Assembly (NCBI RefSeq): GCF_031582905.1
Contig: NZ_CP133990.1
Span: forward strand, 806,001-870,000
Origin: Pengzhenrongella sp031582905
GTDB lineage: Bacteria; Actinomycetota; Actinomycetes; Actinomycetales; Cellulomonadaceae
Length of the DNA stretch: 64,000 bases
Reading direction: 5' to 3'
Shown piece after piece: positions 1-9,118 of this stretch; the first letter of the stretch is position 1; each line of letters starts with the position of its first letter. A program made the translations under genes and the position numbers. A model generated the notes under the pieces. It saw only the letters and a program-made list of their open reading frames with translations, made no database searches and was not told where the DNA came from.

Positions 1-742
1 CGTCGTCACGATCCGCTCCGGTGCAGGTGGCGTGGACGCCGCCGACTTCGCCGAGATGCTGCTGCGGATGTACCTGCGCTGGGCCGAGCGGCACGGCTAC
101 CCGACCGCCGTCCTGGACACCTCCTACGCGGAGGAGGCCGGGCTGAAGTCGGCGACCTTCGAGGTCAAGGTGCCCTACGCGTTCGGCAACTTGTCGGTCG
201 AGGCCGGCACGCACCGCCTCGTGCGGATCTCGCCGTTCGACAACCAGGGCCGCCGGCAGACGTCCTTCGCCGCGGTCGAGGTCATCCCGCTCATCGAGCA
301 GACCGACTCGGTCGAGATCCCGGAGAGCGAGATCAAGGTCGACGTGTTCCGCTCGTCCGGCCCGGGTGGCCAGTCGGTCAACACGACCGACTCCGCCGTC
401 CGCATGACCCACATCCCGACCGGGATCGTGGTGTCGATGCAGAACGAGAAGTCCCAGATCCAGAACCGCGCCGCCGCGCTGCGCGTGCTGCAGTCCCGCC
501 TGCTGCTGCAGCGTCAGGCGGAAGAGAGCGCCGCGAAGAAGGCGATGGCCGGCGACGTCAAGGCGAGCTGGGGCGACCAGATGCGCTCCTACGTGCTGCA
601 CCCGTACCAGATGGTCAAGGACCTGCGCACGGAGTACGAGGTCGGCAACACCTCAGCGGTGTTCGACGGCGAGATCGACGCGTTCATCGAGGCCGGCATC
701 CGCTGGCGGATGAACCAGCAGCTGGCGGCGGAGGCATCCTGA
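1..742 (+). CDS. prfB: Peptide chain release factor 2 (5' end outside window)
   Basis: Class I release factor that recognises UGA and UAA in the ribosomal A site and triggers hydrolysis of peptidyl-tRNA. The open frame is already running at base 2, so the N-terminal domain 1 lies upstream of the window. Visible are the SPF anticodon-like tripeptide (RISPFDNQGRR, near base 230), which marks RF2 rather than RF1 (PAT), and the universal catalytic GGQ motif (SSGPGGQSVN, near base 360), followed by the conserved NEKSQIQN helix. It ends with TGA at 740-742. In actinobacteria prfB normally sits immediately before ftsE, as here (150 bp gap). Identification is firm; only the start is missing. Confidence 0.97.
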   Translation, partial: VVTIRSGAGGVDAADFAEMLLRMYLRWAERHGYPTAVLDTSYAEEAGLKSATFEVKVPYAFGNLSVEAGTHRLVRISPFDNQGRRQTSFAAVEVIPLIEQTDSVEIPESEIKVDVFRSSGPGGQSVNTTDSAVRMTHIPTGIVVSMQNEKSQIQNRAAALRVLQSRLLLQRQAEESAAKKAMAGDVKASWGDQMRSYVLHPYQMVKDLRTEYEVGNTSAVFDGEIDAFIEAGIRWRMNQQLAAEAS

Positions 743-893
743 ACCGGGACCGAGGGGACGTCCTCCCCTCCGCGCAGCCGGTGGGCCACCTGCGACGTGG
801 CGTGTCCAGGGCCGAACGGGTGAGACGCCTGCCTAGGCTGGTCGGCGGTCAGCGCTCCGCCCCCTCCGTCCCCTCCTCCTGGCCACGGCAACC

Positions 894-1582
894 GTGATCC
901 GCTTCGAGAACGTCAGCAAGGTCTACGAGCGCGGCGCGCGCCCGGCGCTCGACCGCGTGTCGCTCGAGGTCGGGCGGGGGAGTTCGTCTTCCTCGTCGGT
1001 GCGTCCGGCTCCGGGAAGTCGACGTTCCTGCGCCTGGTCATGCGCGAGGAGCGCCCGACGGCGGGCAAGGTCGTCGTCGCGGGCAAGGACCTGTCGACGA
1101 TGTCGACGTGGAAGGTGCCGCACCTGCGCCGGCAGATCGGCGTCGTCTTCCAGGACTTCCGGCTGCTGCCCAACAAGACGGTGTTCGAGAACGTGGCGTT
1201 CGCGCTGCAGGTCATCGGCCAGCCGCGCCACCACATCATGACCACGGTCCCGGACACCCTGGAGCTGGTCGGTCTGGGCGGCAAGGAGAAGCGACGCCCG
1301 CACGAGCTGTCCGGTGGTGAGCAGCAGCGCGTGGCGATCGCGCGCGCGTTCGTCAACCGGCCCTCGATCCTGCTCGCCGACGAGCCCACCGGGAACCTCG
1401 ACCCGACCACGTCCCTGGGCATCATGCGGCTGCTGGACCGGATCAACCGGACCGGCACGACCGTGGTGATGGCCACCCACGACGACGAGATCGTCGACCA
1501 GATGCGCAAGCGCGTGGTCGAGCTCACCCACGGGGAGATGGTCCGTGACCAGTCCCGCGGTGTGTACGGCTCGGCGCGCTGA
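894..1582 (+). CDS. ftsE: Cell-division ABC transporter ATPase FtsE (one frame break)
   Basis: ATPase of the FtsEX complex, which uses ATP hydrolysis at the septum to activate a periplasmic peptidoglycan hydrolase instead of transporting a substrate. It starts at GTG 894 (IRFENVSKVYERG). The frame is lost near base 980: the reading changes from frame 894 to frame 1040 inside a run of five Gs. Restoring one G gives EFVFLVGASGSGKST, a perfect Walker A. Downstream are the Q-loop (VFQDFRLLP), signature LSGGEQQR, Walker B ILLADEPTGNLD and the H-loop THD. Restored length is about 229 aa, normal for FtsE. The break is most likely a sequencing error. ftsX follows after 12 bp and is surely cotranscribed. 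Confidence 0.93.
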
Positions 1583-1594
1583 AGGGTTCCCCGC

Positions 1595-2509
1595 GTGAGA
1601 CTCCAGTTCATCCTGTCCGAGATCGGTATCGGCCTGCGCCGGAACCTGGCGATGTCGATCTCGGTCGTCCTCGTGACCTTCGTGTCGCTGACCTTCGTCG
1701 GGGCGGCGGCGCTGCTGCAGCAGCAGATCTCCCAGATGAAGGACGACTGGTACGACAAGGTCGAGGTGTCGGTCTTCCTGTGCGCGCAGGGCTCGGAGGC
1801 GCCGTCCTGCGCGTCGGGCGAGGTGACCGAGGAGCAGAAGGACGCGATCGAGGCCGAGCTGGAGTCCCCGGAGATCGAGCCGTACGTCCAGACGGTCTAC
1901 TTCGAGACCAAGGAGCAGGCGTACGAGTCATTCCAGGACACGATCGGCGACCAGTGGTGGGCCGCCGAGGTGACCGCGGCGGACATGCAGTCGTCCTACC
2001 GGATCAAGCTCGCCGACCCCGAGCAGTACCAGGTCGTCGCGGACGTGCTGACCGGCCGGCAGGGGGTCGAGGAGGTCCTCGACCAACGGCGGCTGTTCGA
2101 CTCGTTGTTCACGGTCCTCAACCGGGCGACCATCGTGTCGATCGGCATCGCGGGAATCATGCTGCTCGCCGCGGTGCTACTCATCACGACGACCATCCGG
2201 TTGTCGGCGATGAGCAGACGACGCGAGACGGGCATCATGCGGCTCGTGGGAGCATCGAACCTGTTCATCCAGCTGCCGTTCATGCTCGAGGGCGCGATCG
2301 CGGCCACGATCGGTGCGGCGCTCGCGGTCGGGGCGCTGTGGCTGGGTGTCCGCTATCTCGTGACGGACTGGTTAGGAGGTCAGGTGTCGTGGATCGACTA
2401 CGTCGACTCCGCGGACGTCCTGACCATCGCGCCCGTCCTGCTCGCCGTCGCCATCGTGCTCGCCGTGATCTCCTCGGTGGTCACCCTGAGTCGCTACACG
2501 AAGGTCTGA
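1595..2509 (+). CDS. ftsX: Cell-division protein FtsX
   Basis: Membrane partner of FtsE, 304 aa, starting at GTG 1595. The N-terminal cytoplasmic segment (MRLQFILSEIGIGLRRN) leads into TM1 (about residues 20-42). A roughly 130-residue extracellular loop follows, containing a Cys pair (FLCAQG, PSCASG). Three more TM segments lie near residues 178-200, 228-255 and 276-300, with the conserved cytoplasmic RRRETGIMRLVGAS stretch between TM2 and TM3. This four-TM layout is standard for FtsX. The extracellular loop is the part that binds the coiled-coil hydrolase encoded 5 bp downstream. Confidence 0.96.
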   Translation: MRLQFILSEIGIGLRRNLAMSISVVLVTFVSLTFVGAAALLQQQISQMKDDWYDKVEVSVFLCAQGSEAPSCASGEVTEEQKDAIEAELESPEIEPYVQTVYFETKEQAYESFQDTIGDQWWAAEVTAADMQSSYRIKLADPEQYQVVADVLTGRQGVEEVLDQRRLFDSLFTVLNRATIVSIGIAGIMLLAAVLLITTTIRLSAMSRRRETGIMRLVGASNLFIQLPFMLEGAIAATIGAALAVGALWLGVRYLVTDWLGGQVSWIDYVDSADVLTIAPVLLAVAIVLAVISSVVTLSRYTKV

Positions 2510-2513
2510 ATCG

Positions 2514-3869
2514 ATGAGGCCCACCCGCCTGCTCACCGCCACCGTCGCCGGGGTGCTCGCTGCCTTCGTGGCCGTCGGGGCGCCCGCGTTCGCCGACGAG
2601 CTGGACGACCGCCGCGCCGCCGCGGAGCAGCGCGGTGCCGCCGCGGACCGCCAGCTCGAGGCGCTCGAGGCGTCGATCGAGGGCCTCGACGCCCAGCTCG
2701 GCCAGGCCGTGCTCGACCTGCAGGCCACCCAGTCCCGGCTGCCCGCCGCGCAGGCCGAGCTCGCCACCGCGGAGGAGGAGCTCGAGCGCTCCCAGCGTGA
2801 GGCCGACCTCATCGCCGCCCGACTCCTCGACGCGACGGATCAGGTCGCGCGCCTCACCGAGACGATCGCCGTCGACGAGGCCCGCGGCGAGGAGATCCGG
2901 ACCGCCGTCGGGCAGATGGCGCGCCGCGCCTACAAGGGCGACACCGCGACGAGCAGCCTGAGCGTCGTCATGGACGCCGAGAGCACCCAGGAGTTCGTCG
3001 ACCAGTACGGCATGGTCAACACCGCCATGCGGACCCAGACGAAGGCGCTGGACGAGCTTCGCCAGATCGAGGCCGCCAACCGCAACAGCCAGGCCCGGCT
3101 CGCCGCGGTGCGCGAGCGCGTCGCCGAGCTCAAAATCGAGGCCGACGCGAAGGTCGTCGAGGCCGACGCCGCCCGGGCAGCCGCGGCGGAGCGCAAGGCC
3201 GAGATCGAGAACCTCATCGCCCAGCAGGCCGCCCAGCAGGCGGCGATCGAGGGCATGAAGGCGCAGGCGGAGGGCCAGGCCGCCCAGGTCGAGGCGCAGC
3301 GCAGCTCGATCGAGTCCGAGCTGCAGGGCATCATCGCCCAGGAGCGCGCGGCCGCCCAGGCGGCCGCCGCTCGGGCCGCCACGCGTCCCGGCGCGGGCGG
3401 CGGGTCCGCGGCCTCCGCGGCCAGCGGTGCCGCGCAGGCGCCGTCGGGCAGCGTGTCCGGCGCGATGTTCTCCAACCCGACGTCGATCAGGCCGATGTAC
3501 GTGACGTCCAGCTACGGGCCGCGGCTGCACCCGATCCTCGGGTACTCGCGACTGCACGCCGGGACCGACCTGCGCACGGGCTGCAACACGCCCCTGTACG
3601 CGCCCCGCGACGGGACGGTGCGGTGGTCGCAGTGGCGAGGCGGGTTCGGGAACCAGGTGATGATCGACCACGGCTACGTGGACGGGAACTCGCTCATGTC
3701 GAGCTCCAACCACCTGACGCGGGCGGTCGTGTCCGGCGGGCAGCGCGTCACGCGCGGGCAGCTCATCGGCTACGCGGGCAACACGGGCCTGTCCGGTGCC
3801 TGCCACCTGCACTTCGAGGTGTACATCAACGGCGCGACGACGGACCCGCGGCCGCTGCTCGGTCCGTAG
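2514..3869 (+). CDS. Coiled-coil M23 peptidoglycan endopeptidase, probable FtsEX effector
   Basis: Secreted 451-aa protein with three parts. A signal peptide (ends ...GAPAFA, about residue 27) is followed by a long Ala/Glu/Gln-rich coiled coil (about residues 28-290) and a low-complexity Ala/Gly linker. The C-terminal LytM/M23 zinc endopeptidase domain (about 325-451) has the metal-binding HAGTD (His near 348) and HLHFE (near 432) motifs intact, so it should be catalytically active, unlike degenerate EnvC. The architecture and position directly after ftsX match the EnvC/PcsB-type hydrolases that FtsEX activates at the septum. The link to FtsEX is inferred from context. Confidence 0.92.
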   Translation: MRPTRLLTATVAGVLAAFVAVGAPAFADELDDRRAAAEQRGAAADRQLEALEASIEGLDAQLGQAVLDLQATQSRLPAAQAELATAEEELERSQREADLIAARLLDATDQVARLTETIAVDEARGEEIRTAVGQMARRAYKGDTATSSLSVVMDAESTQEFVDQYGMVNTAMRTQTKALDELRQIEAANRNSQARLAAVRERVAELKIEADAKVVEADAARAAAAERKAEIENLIAQQAAQQAAIEGMKAQAEGQAAQVEAQRSSIESELQGIIAQERAAAQAAAARAATRPGAGGGSAASAASGAAQAPSGSVSGAMFSNPTSIRPMYVTSSYGPRLHPILGYSRLHAGTDLRTGCNTPLYAPRDGTVRWSQWRGGFGNQVMIDHGYVDGNSLMSSSNHLTRAVVSGGQRVTRGQLIGYAGNTGLSGACHLHFEVYINGATTDPRPLLGP

Positions 3870-4060
3870 CGCCTGCCACCGGCACGTCCGGTCGGTTCGC
3901 TCGGCTGGTCCGCTCGGCCGGTCTGCTCGGCCGGTAGCAGAACGCTCGATATCCCCGGGCGCCGCCGACCCGCCGTCGCCTAGGCTGGACGACGGCCACG
4001 CGCGACGCGCGCGGCTAGGCAGCAGGCAGCAGGCACGCGGGCGAGGGGACAGGGCAGACG

Positions 4061-4531
4061 ATGGCCAAGGACACCGGGCGGAAGCTCGTGGCCAACAACA
4101 AGAAGGCCCGGCACGACTTCATGATCGAAGACGTGTTCGAGGCCGGCCTCGTGCTGTCCGGGACCGAGGTCAAGGCGCTGCGCGCCGGGCGCGCGTCCCT
4201 GGTGGACGGCTGGTGCACGGTCGAGCGCGGCGAGGCCTGGCTCGAGGGTGTGCACATCCCCGAGTACACGCAGGGCACCTGGACCAACCACGCGCCGCGC
4301 CGCAAGCGCAAGCTGCTGCTGCACCGCACCGAGATCGACCGGCTCGACGCGAAGACGCGCGAGAAGGGCCAGACTATCGTCCCGCTGTCGCTGTACTTCC
4401 TCGACGGCCGCGCGAAGGTCGAGATCGCGCTCGCCCGAGGCAAGCGCGAGTACGACAAGCGCCAGACGCTGCGCGAGCGGCAGGACAACCTCGAGGCGCA
4501 GAAGGCCATGCGCGCCAAGCGCGACCGCTGA
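4061..4531 (+). CDS. smpB: SsrA-binding protein SmpB
   Basis: 156-aa tmRNA-binding protein that delivers alanyl-tmRNA and EF-Tu to stalled ribosomes in trans-translation. The sequence shows the conserved N-terminal NKKARHDF, the EAGLVLSGTEVKALR core and the DRAKVEIALARGK-type region (here DGRAKVEIALARGKREYDKR), then a basic C-terminal tail. It starts at ATG 4061 after a purine-rich leader. Its RNA partner ssrA is encoded 2.2 kb downstream, the usual actinobacterial arrangement. Confidence 0.98.
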   Translation: MAKDTGRKLVANNKKARHDFMIEDVFEAGLVLSGTEVKALRAGRASLVDGWCTVERGEAWLEGVHIPEYTQGTWTNHAPRRKRKLLLHRTEIDRLDAKTREKGQTIVPLSLYFLDGRAKVEIALARGKREYDKRQTLRERQDNLEAQKAMRAKRDR

Positions 4532-4532
4532 C

Positions 4533-6560
4533 GTGGGGGTGCTGGGGGGCGCCGGTGCCGGCGTGGTGGTGAGTGGCGTGCGAGCCCGCGCTGCGCGGGG
4601 CGTGCGCGGCGCGGTCGCTGCCGCGGTGCTGCTCGTCGCGGGCACGCTGGGGTTCGCCGCGCCCGCCGCGGCGCAGACCGACGGCCGGGAGATCACCCGC
4701 TACGACGCGGACATCACGCTCGGGCCCGACGGCGTCGCCGACGTCCGCCTCGACTTCGACTTCGACTTCGGCGACGACCCCGGGCACGGCCCGTTCCTCA
4801 CCCTGCCCACCCGGCAGGACATCGCGGGCAACGACGAGCAGGACCGCCTCTTCCGCATCACCGACGTCACCGCAGCCAGCGAGACCGCCCCGGCCGACCT
4901 CGACACCGACCACGGCCGGTACGGCGTCGTGGTGCGGATCGGCGACGAGGACGTCGACGACGTCGAGGGCACCCACACCTACACGGTCACCTACCGCGTT
5001 GAGGGGTGGGTCAACCCGGCCGGCACCCGCGTGGGCACCAGCGGCACCGCCCCGCCCGAGGGCGACGAGCTGTACCTCGACGTGATCGGCACCGACTGGG
5101 AGATCCCGCTCTCCGACGTCACCGCGACGGTCACCGGCCCGGCCGACATCGTGGACGCGGCCTGCTTCGCCGGGCCGCCCGGCAGCACCGAGCCGTGCAC
5201 GGGGGCGCCGACACCCGCGTCGTCCGGTGACCTGGCGTCGGCGCGCTTCGGGCAGGACGTCGTGCTGCCGGGGAGGCGTTCACCGTCGCCGCCGCGTGGC
5301 CGGCCGGGACCTTCCCCGGCGTCGAGCCGATCCTCGCCGAGACGATCGACCACCTGGACCCGTGGCGCCCGACGTCGCCGCTGGGTGCGGCCGCGCTCGT
5401 GACGCTCGTCGGCGGCGGGGCGTTCGCGGTGGTCCGCGCGCGACGCGGTGGCCGGGATCGCGAGGCGCTCGGCCTCGCTCCCGGCATGGTGTCCGACGGC
5501 GGCCCGGGTGCTGCCGCTGCGTCCGGCGGCGCCGCGGGGGCGGCGTCGGGCGTGCGAACGCGGCGTTCCACGAGCACCGACCTCCGGTCGCCGTGCGGGC
5601 GACGCCGCCGGACGCCGTGCTGCCCGGTGAGCTCGGCACGCTGCTCGACGAGGTCGCCGACCCGCGTGACGTCACCGCGACGATCGTCGACCTCGCGGTG
5701 CGGGGGTACCTGGAGATCCACGAGGAGCCGGCGTCCGGTTCGGGGGAGTCGGGCGAGGACGAGGACGACGACGGCGACGACGACGCGGCCGAGGACTGGC
5801 GGCTCGTCGCGACCGACCGGTCCCGCGCGGACCTCACCGGGTTCGAGCAGCGGCTGCTCGCCGACCTGTTCGCCGACCGTGCGTCGGTGCGGATGTCCGA
5901 GGTGCGCGAGACGTTCGCGTCGTCGATGGCCGCGGTGCAGGGGCTGCTGTACGAGCACGTCACCGAGCGCGGCTGGTTCCGCGGCAACCCGGCGACCGTC
6001 CGGTCGCACTGGTACCTCGCCGGTGGGCTGCTGCTGGTGCCCGGGCTGGTCGTCGCCGGGATCGGCATCGCGTCGCTGGTCGACGGGCTCGCGCTGCTCG
6101 GCGTCGTGCTGGTCGTGCTCGGAGTCGTCGTGCTGGCGCTCGCGAAGCAGGCGCCGGCGCGGACGTCGTCCGGCACCGGGGTGCTCGCCGAGGCGGTCGC
6201 GTTCAAGCGGTACCTGGAGACCGCGAGCCCCGACTCGCTGCGGGTGCTGCACGGCGAGGACCTGTTCAGCCGGTACCTGCCGTACGCCATCGTGTTCGGG
6301 CTGACGGAGCAGTGGGCCGGGGTGTTCGGCGATCTCGCGGCCCGCGGTGAGCGTGTGCCGGAGCCGACCTGGTACCACGGGTACGGCGCCGGCTACCTGT
6401 ACTGGGGGCTGCCGGCGGGTTCAGTCAGAGCGTCGAGAGCTTCTCCACGGTGGCGACCGAGTCGATCTCCGCGGCGACGCCGTCGTCGTCCGGGTCGTCC
6501 GGCACCAGCGGCGGGTTCTCCGGTGGGGGAGTCGGCGGCGGGGGCGGCGGAGGCTGGTGA
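4533..6560 (+). CDS. DUF2207 family membrane protein (three frame breaks)
   Basis: Predicted exported and membrane-anchored protein of unknown function, about 675 aa when repaired. It begins at or near GTG 4533, two bases after smpB. A signal peptide (ends AAPAAAQ) precedes the extracellular DUF2207 beta domain (ITRYDADITLGPDGVADV...). A first TM lies near base 5395 (LGAAALVTLVGGGAFAVV) and a hydrophobic hairpin near 6010-6150 (two more TMs). The typical Gly-rich C-terminus ends GGGGGGGW at TGA 6558-6560. The frame breaks near 5272, 5548 and 6420 are each repaired by one extra G and join perfectly alignable halves. They are best read as sequencing errors, not as decay. Confidence 0.82.
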
Positions 6561-6697
6561 GCGGGAATGATGAGGACGGTGCGCGGGTTGAGCACTATGC
6601 TTGACCTGCTCGACCCCGGCCGCTCGCGGCCCGGTGACGGCACCCGGACGTACCGGCCGCTCGCGGACCGCACGCCCGGGGCTTGATAACTGCACAC

Positions 6698-7066
6698 GGG
6701 GGTGATCGGTTTCGACGGTGGTCGTCGATCCAGGAGAAGCGTGCCGAGGACGCAGGGTTATCTCGTAAACGATCCTTGCAAACCAATAGGTGCCGATAAG
6801 AACAGCACCGACCAGTTCGCTCTCGCCGCCTGAGCGAGTCGAACGGTCCGTCAGCCTGAGAGTGCTCTCGACTCAGTAGCTGGCGTCATCTAGAGAGCCA
6901 CTGCTCCCAACGTTCGTCGTCGGCGTTGGGGGGACACTTAGACGACTGAGCCCGTCCATGACATGTCTGCTAGATCATGGGGGCCGAGAAAATCGCAGCA
7001 GACTGCGCACGGAGAAGTCCTGGTTCACAGTCATCGGACGCGGGTTCGATTCCCGCCACCTCCACC
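6698..7066 (+). ncRNA. ssrA: Transfer-messenger RNA (tmRNA)
   Basis: The rescue RNA partner of SmpB. The 5' end GGGGGUGAUCGGUUUCGAC is the classic tmRNA start. Its first seven bases pair with CACCUCC at 7057-7063 to form the acceptor stem, with G3 pairing to U. The T-arm GGUUCGAUUCC sits just before it. The resume codon is GCC at 6792, and the tag reading frame 6792-6833 encodes ADKNSTDQFALAA followed by UGA. This matches the actinobacterial tag type ending in ALAA. The terminal CCA is not encoded after 7064, as expected if the 3' end was rebuilt by island integration. The promoter was not identified with confidence, although TGATAAC at 6684-6690 is suitably placed for a -10 box. Confidence 0.96.
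7040..7062 (+). other. attL: tmRNA 3' end copy at the left island border
   Basis: The T-arm to acceptor segment of ssrA, containing TTCGATTCCCGCCA, is the expected crossover site of a tmRNA-specific tyrosine recombinase. It recurs with two mismatches at 59605-59627. The integrase gene starts 80 bp to its right. Confidence 0.7.
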
Positions 7067-7101
7067 CCTCTGACCTGCGGAAACGCTGGTCATGTTGACA
7101 G

Positions 7102-7137
7102 CAAGGTAGCCAATCGTTGACACGATTGACTACCTTG
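7102..7137. promoter_or_regulatory. 16-bp inverted repeat upstream of the integrase
   Basis: Arms 7102-7117 and 7122-7137 are complementary at 15 of 16 positions around a 4-base loop (TGAC). The repeat ends 6 bp before the integrase ATG and overlaps a TTGACA-like box (7117-7122). It could be an operator at which integrase or another island protein represses int, or a hairpin terminating ssrA transcripts that read into the island. No T-run follows it, which favours the operator reading. Confidence 0.5.
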
Positions 7138-7143
7138 TTGTGT

Positions 7144-8349
7144 ATGGCCTCTCTGCGGGAGCGGCGTCGCGCTGACGGGACGCGCGCGTTCGCGGTGCTC
7201 TGGTGTGACCCCGAGACGGGACGCCAGACGTCCCTGACGTACGACGACGAACGCGAGGCGATCGTCGCTAAGCAGCTCATCGAAGCCGCCGGCGGATACG
7301 CCGCCGAGGCGGCACGGATCGCTGACGCCATTCGCAAGCCCGGGCCCACCGTCGCCCAGGTCGTCGCCGAGCACATCGACCTCCTGACCGCGGTCGGCAC
7401 CGACACCCGAGCGCACTACCGCCAGCAGATGAGGGCACACATCGTCCCCACGCTCGGCGCCTTCCCGGTGGCGGCGCTCACCTACCGGCAGGTCGCGGGT
7501 TGGGTCGCCGACATGTCGAAGAAGGGGCTGGCGCCGAAGACGATCGCCAACGTGCACGGCCTCTTCTCCGCCTCGATGTCCACGGCCGTGCGACTGGGCT
7601 ACCGGCCCGACAACCCGTGCGCCGGCGTCCTGCTGCCCAAGTCGCAGTCCACGCGCGACGACATGACTGTCCTCACGCGCGAGGAGTTCATGTTCCTGCT
7701 GTCCAAGATCCCCGCCCACTACCAGCCACTGGTGCTGACCCTCGTCGCCACCGGACTGCGCTGGGGCGAGGCCACCGCCCTGACAACCGGCGACGTCGAC
7801 CTCGTGTCTCAGCCGGCGACAATCAAGGTGACAAAGGCGTGGAAGCGAGATCAGGACCGGCACTGGTACGTCGGCCCGCCGAAGACCAAGCGCGCGCGGC
7901 GCACCGTGTCGCTTCCCGATGACTTGGTGGACGTGCTGTTGCCGCTCGTCGCCGGCAAGGCACCCAGCGAACTCCTGTTTACCAACACCGTCGGCGCGCA
8001 GCTGCAGTCCCCGCGATTCTGGACGACTACCTGGACGCCCGCGCTCGAGGCCGCCCGTAATCCCAAGCTGCCGGACGGCTCGCCCGACCGTGACGCCCCG
8101 CGGCTGTCGAAGCGGCCTCGCGTGCACGACCTCCGGCACACGCACGCGTCCTGGATGATCGCGGCGGGGACGGACCTATTCGTCCTGCAGCGCCGGCTCG
8201 GGCACGAGTCGATCACGACGACCACCGAGACCTATGCGCACCTGCTGCCCGACCAGCAGCGGGCGGCCGCCGATGCAGCTGGCCGCGCCCTCGGCGGGCT
8301 CATGTCCCCGCGTGCACCCCGCCCTGGCGCGAGCTCAAGTGATGAGTAG
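7144..8349 (+). CDS. int: Tyrosine recombinase / integrase
   Basis: 401-aa site-specific recombinase presumed to insert and excise this island at ssrA. It has an N-terminal AP2-like arm-binding region, a SAM-like core-binding domain (about 75-155, TVAQVVAEHIDLL...) and a C-terminal catalytic domain. Catalytic residues seen: Arg in TGLRWGEA (near 204), HDLRHTHASW (His/Arg near 327-331), the LGHESITTT histidine and the nucleophile Tyr in ETYAHL (near 363). ATG 7144 is preferred over the in-frame upstream TTG because the protein then begins ASLRERRRADG, typical of the family. All catalytic residues are present, so it may be active. Confidence 0.95.
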   Translation: MASLRERRRADGTRAFAVLWCDPETGRQTSLTYDDEREAIVAKQLIEAAGGYAAEAARIADAIRKPGPTVAQVVAEHIDLLTAVGTDTRAHYRQQMRAHIVPTLGAFPVAALTYRQVAGWVADMSKKGLAPKTIANVHGLFSASMSTAVRLGYRPDNPCAGVLLPKSQSTRDDMTVLTREEFMFLLSKIPAHYQPLVLTLVATGLRWGEATALTTGDVDLVSQPATIKVTKAWKRDQDRHWYVGPPKTKRARRTVSLPDDLVDVLLPLVAGKAPSELLFTNTVGAQLQSPRFWTTTWTPALEAARNPKLPDGSPDRDAPRLSKRPRVHDLRHTHASWMIAAGTDLFVLQRRLGHESITTTTETYAHLLPDQQRAAADAAGRALGGLMSPRAPRPGASSSDE

Positions 8350-8617
8350 GGACCCAATCGTTGGCACGACGTCGCTCGCTTCTGCCAGGGCTCACTTGTC
8401 CGCCATCGTCAGATCGGTTCACTACACCGGCCAGCGCATGGTGATCAGCCGAAACGGAGAGCCTGCGGCGATACTCATCTCCCCGGACGACCTCGCCTCG
8501 CTGGAAGAGACCCTCGAGGTCCTGTCCGACGCCTCCGTAATGGGATATCTGGGTGAAGCGCGAGCCGAGATCGATGCGGGCACGACGGTCGATCTGACCG
8601 AACTCCACCGGCGGTGA
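8342..8617 (+). CDS. Phd/YefM-type antitoxin, without a visible toxin
   Basis: 91-aa protein with the Phd/YefM DNA-binding fold signature: TTSLASARAHLSAIVRSV, then RMVISRNGEPAAILISPDDLASLEETLEVL. It would bind its own promoter and neutralise a RelE/YoeB-like toxin. ATG 8342 overlaps the last codons of int, so the two are translationally coupled. A toxin gene would be expected to overlap its 3' end, but the next 90 bases contain no recognisable RelE, Doc or PIN frame. It is either an orphan antitoxin or what remains of a toxin-antitoxin pair that once stabilised the island. Confidence 0.85.
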   Translation: MSRDPIVGTTSLASARAHLSAIVRSVHYTGQRMVISRNGEPAAILISPDDLASLEETLEVLSDASVMGYLGEARAEIDAGTTVDLTELHRR

Positions 8618-8710
8618 TCTCCATGGCCCCGCCGCCATGTGACCGGAGACAACGCGGTGCCCCCGAGTGTCTCGCGCGCGCGCCCCGCCGGTAGCTTGAC
8701 CTCTCGGGTC

Positions 8711-9016
8711 TTAAGACAATCGGCGGTCGCCCGAGACGTGTGGACGACGCCGGTGTGCCGCAAGGGACTTGACGGTCGAGCCGAGAGCGCTGAGGTCACT
8801 CGAGGCCGTCACCGGCGGATTGGCCTCGTCAGCGACGCACTCAACCGTGATGAGCGCCAACAGCGCATCGACGTGCTCAGGCAGCAGCCGGATGCTTCCC
8901 CTCCCAACGCGTAGGTGCGGGATCCGTCCACGGCGCGCCTGCTCGCGCACCCACCATGGCGAAGTACCGAGCGTCTTAGCGACGTCCTCAGGGCTCAGCG
9001 TCACGTAGTCAGACAT
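8711..9016 (-). CDS. Excisionase-like helix-turn-helix protein
   Basis: 101-aa protein beginning SDYVTLSPEDVAKTLGTSPWWVREQARRG, a MerR/HTH_17-type winged helix as found in excisionases and AlpA-like regulators. The wing (IPHLRVGRGSIRLLPEHVDALL) is complete. It is encoded 360 bp from int on the opposite strand, a common place for a recombination directionality factor, so a role as Xis is likely but inferred. The C-terminal third is not conserved in anything I recognise. Confidence 0.75.
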   Translation of the reverse strand: MSDYVTLSPEDVAKTLGTSPWWVREQARRGRIPHLRVGRGSIRLLPEHVDALLALITVECVADEANPPVTASSDLSALGSTVKSLAAHRRRPHVSGDRRLS

Positions 9017-9118
9017 GTGTCCTCTTCTCGATCAATGCACTACAAGAGGTGTGCGGCAAGAGCAGAGCGACCGCGTTCGGGGCTGGGGAGTCCGCGCCCG
9101 CGTCGGCGCGAAGGTCGG

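Noticed and set aside
2481..3812. 443-codon minus-strand frame opposite the M23 hydrolase
   Set aside because: Antisense shadow in GC-rich DNA. The plus-strand frame has a signal peptide, coiled coil and catalytic motifs.
8618..8710. RelE-type toxin following the Phd antitoxin
   Set aside because: None of the frames shows RelE, YoeB, Doc or PIN features; the frame that starts at the expected overlap is Pro/Arg-rich and unlike a toxin.
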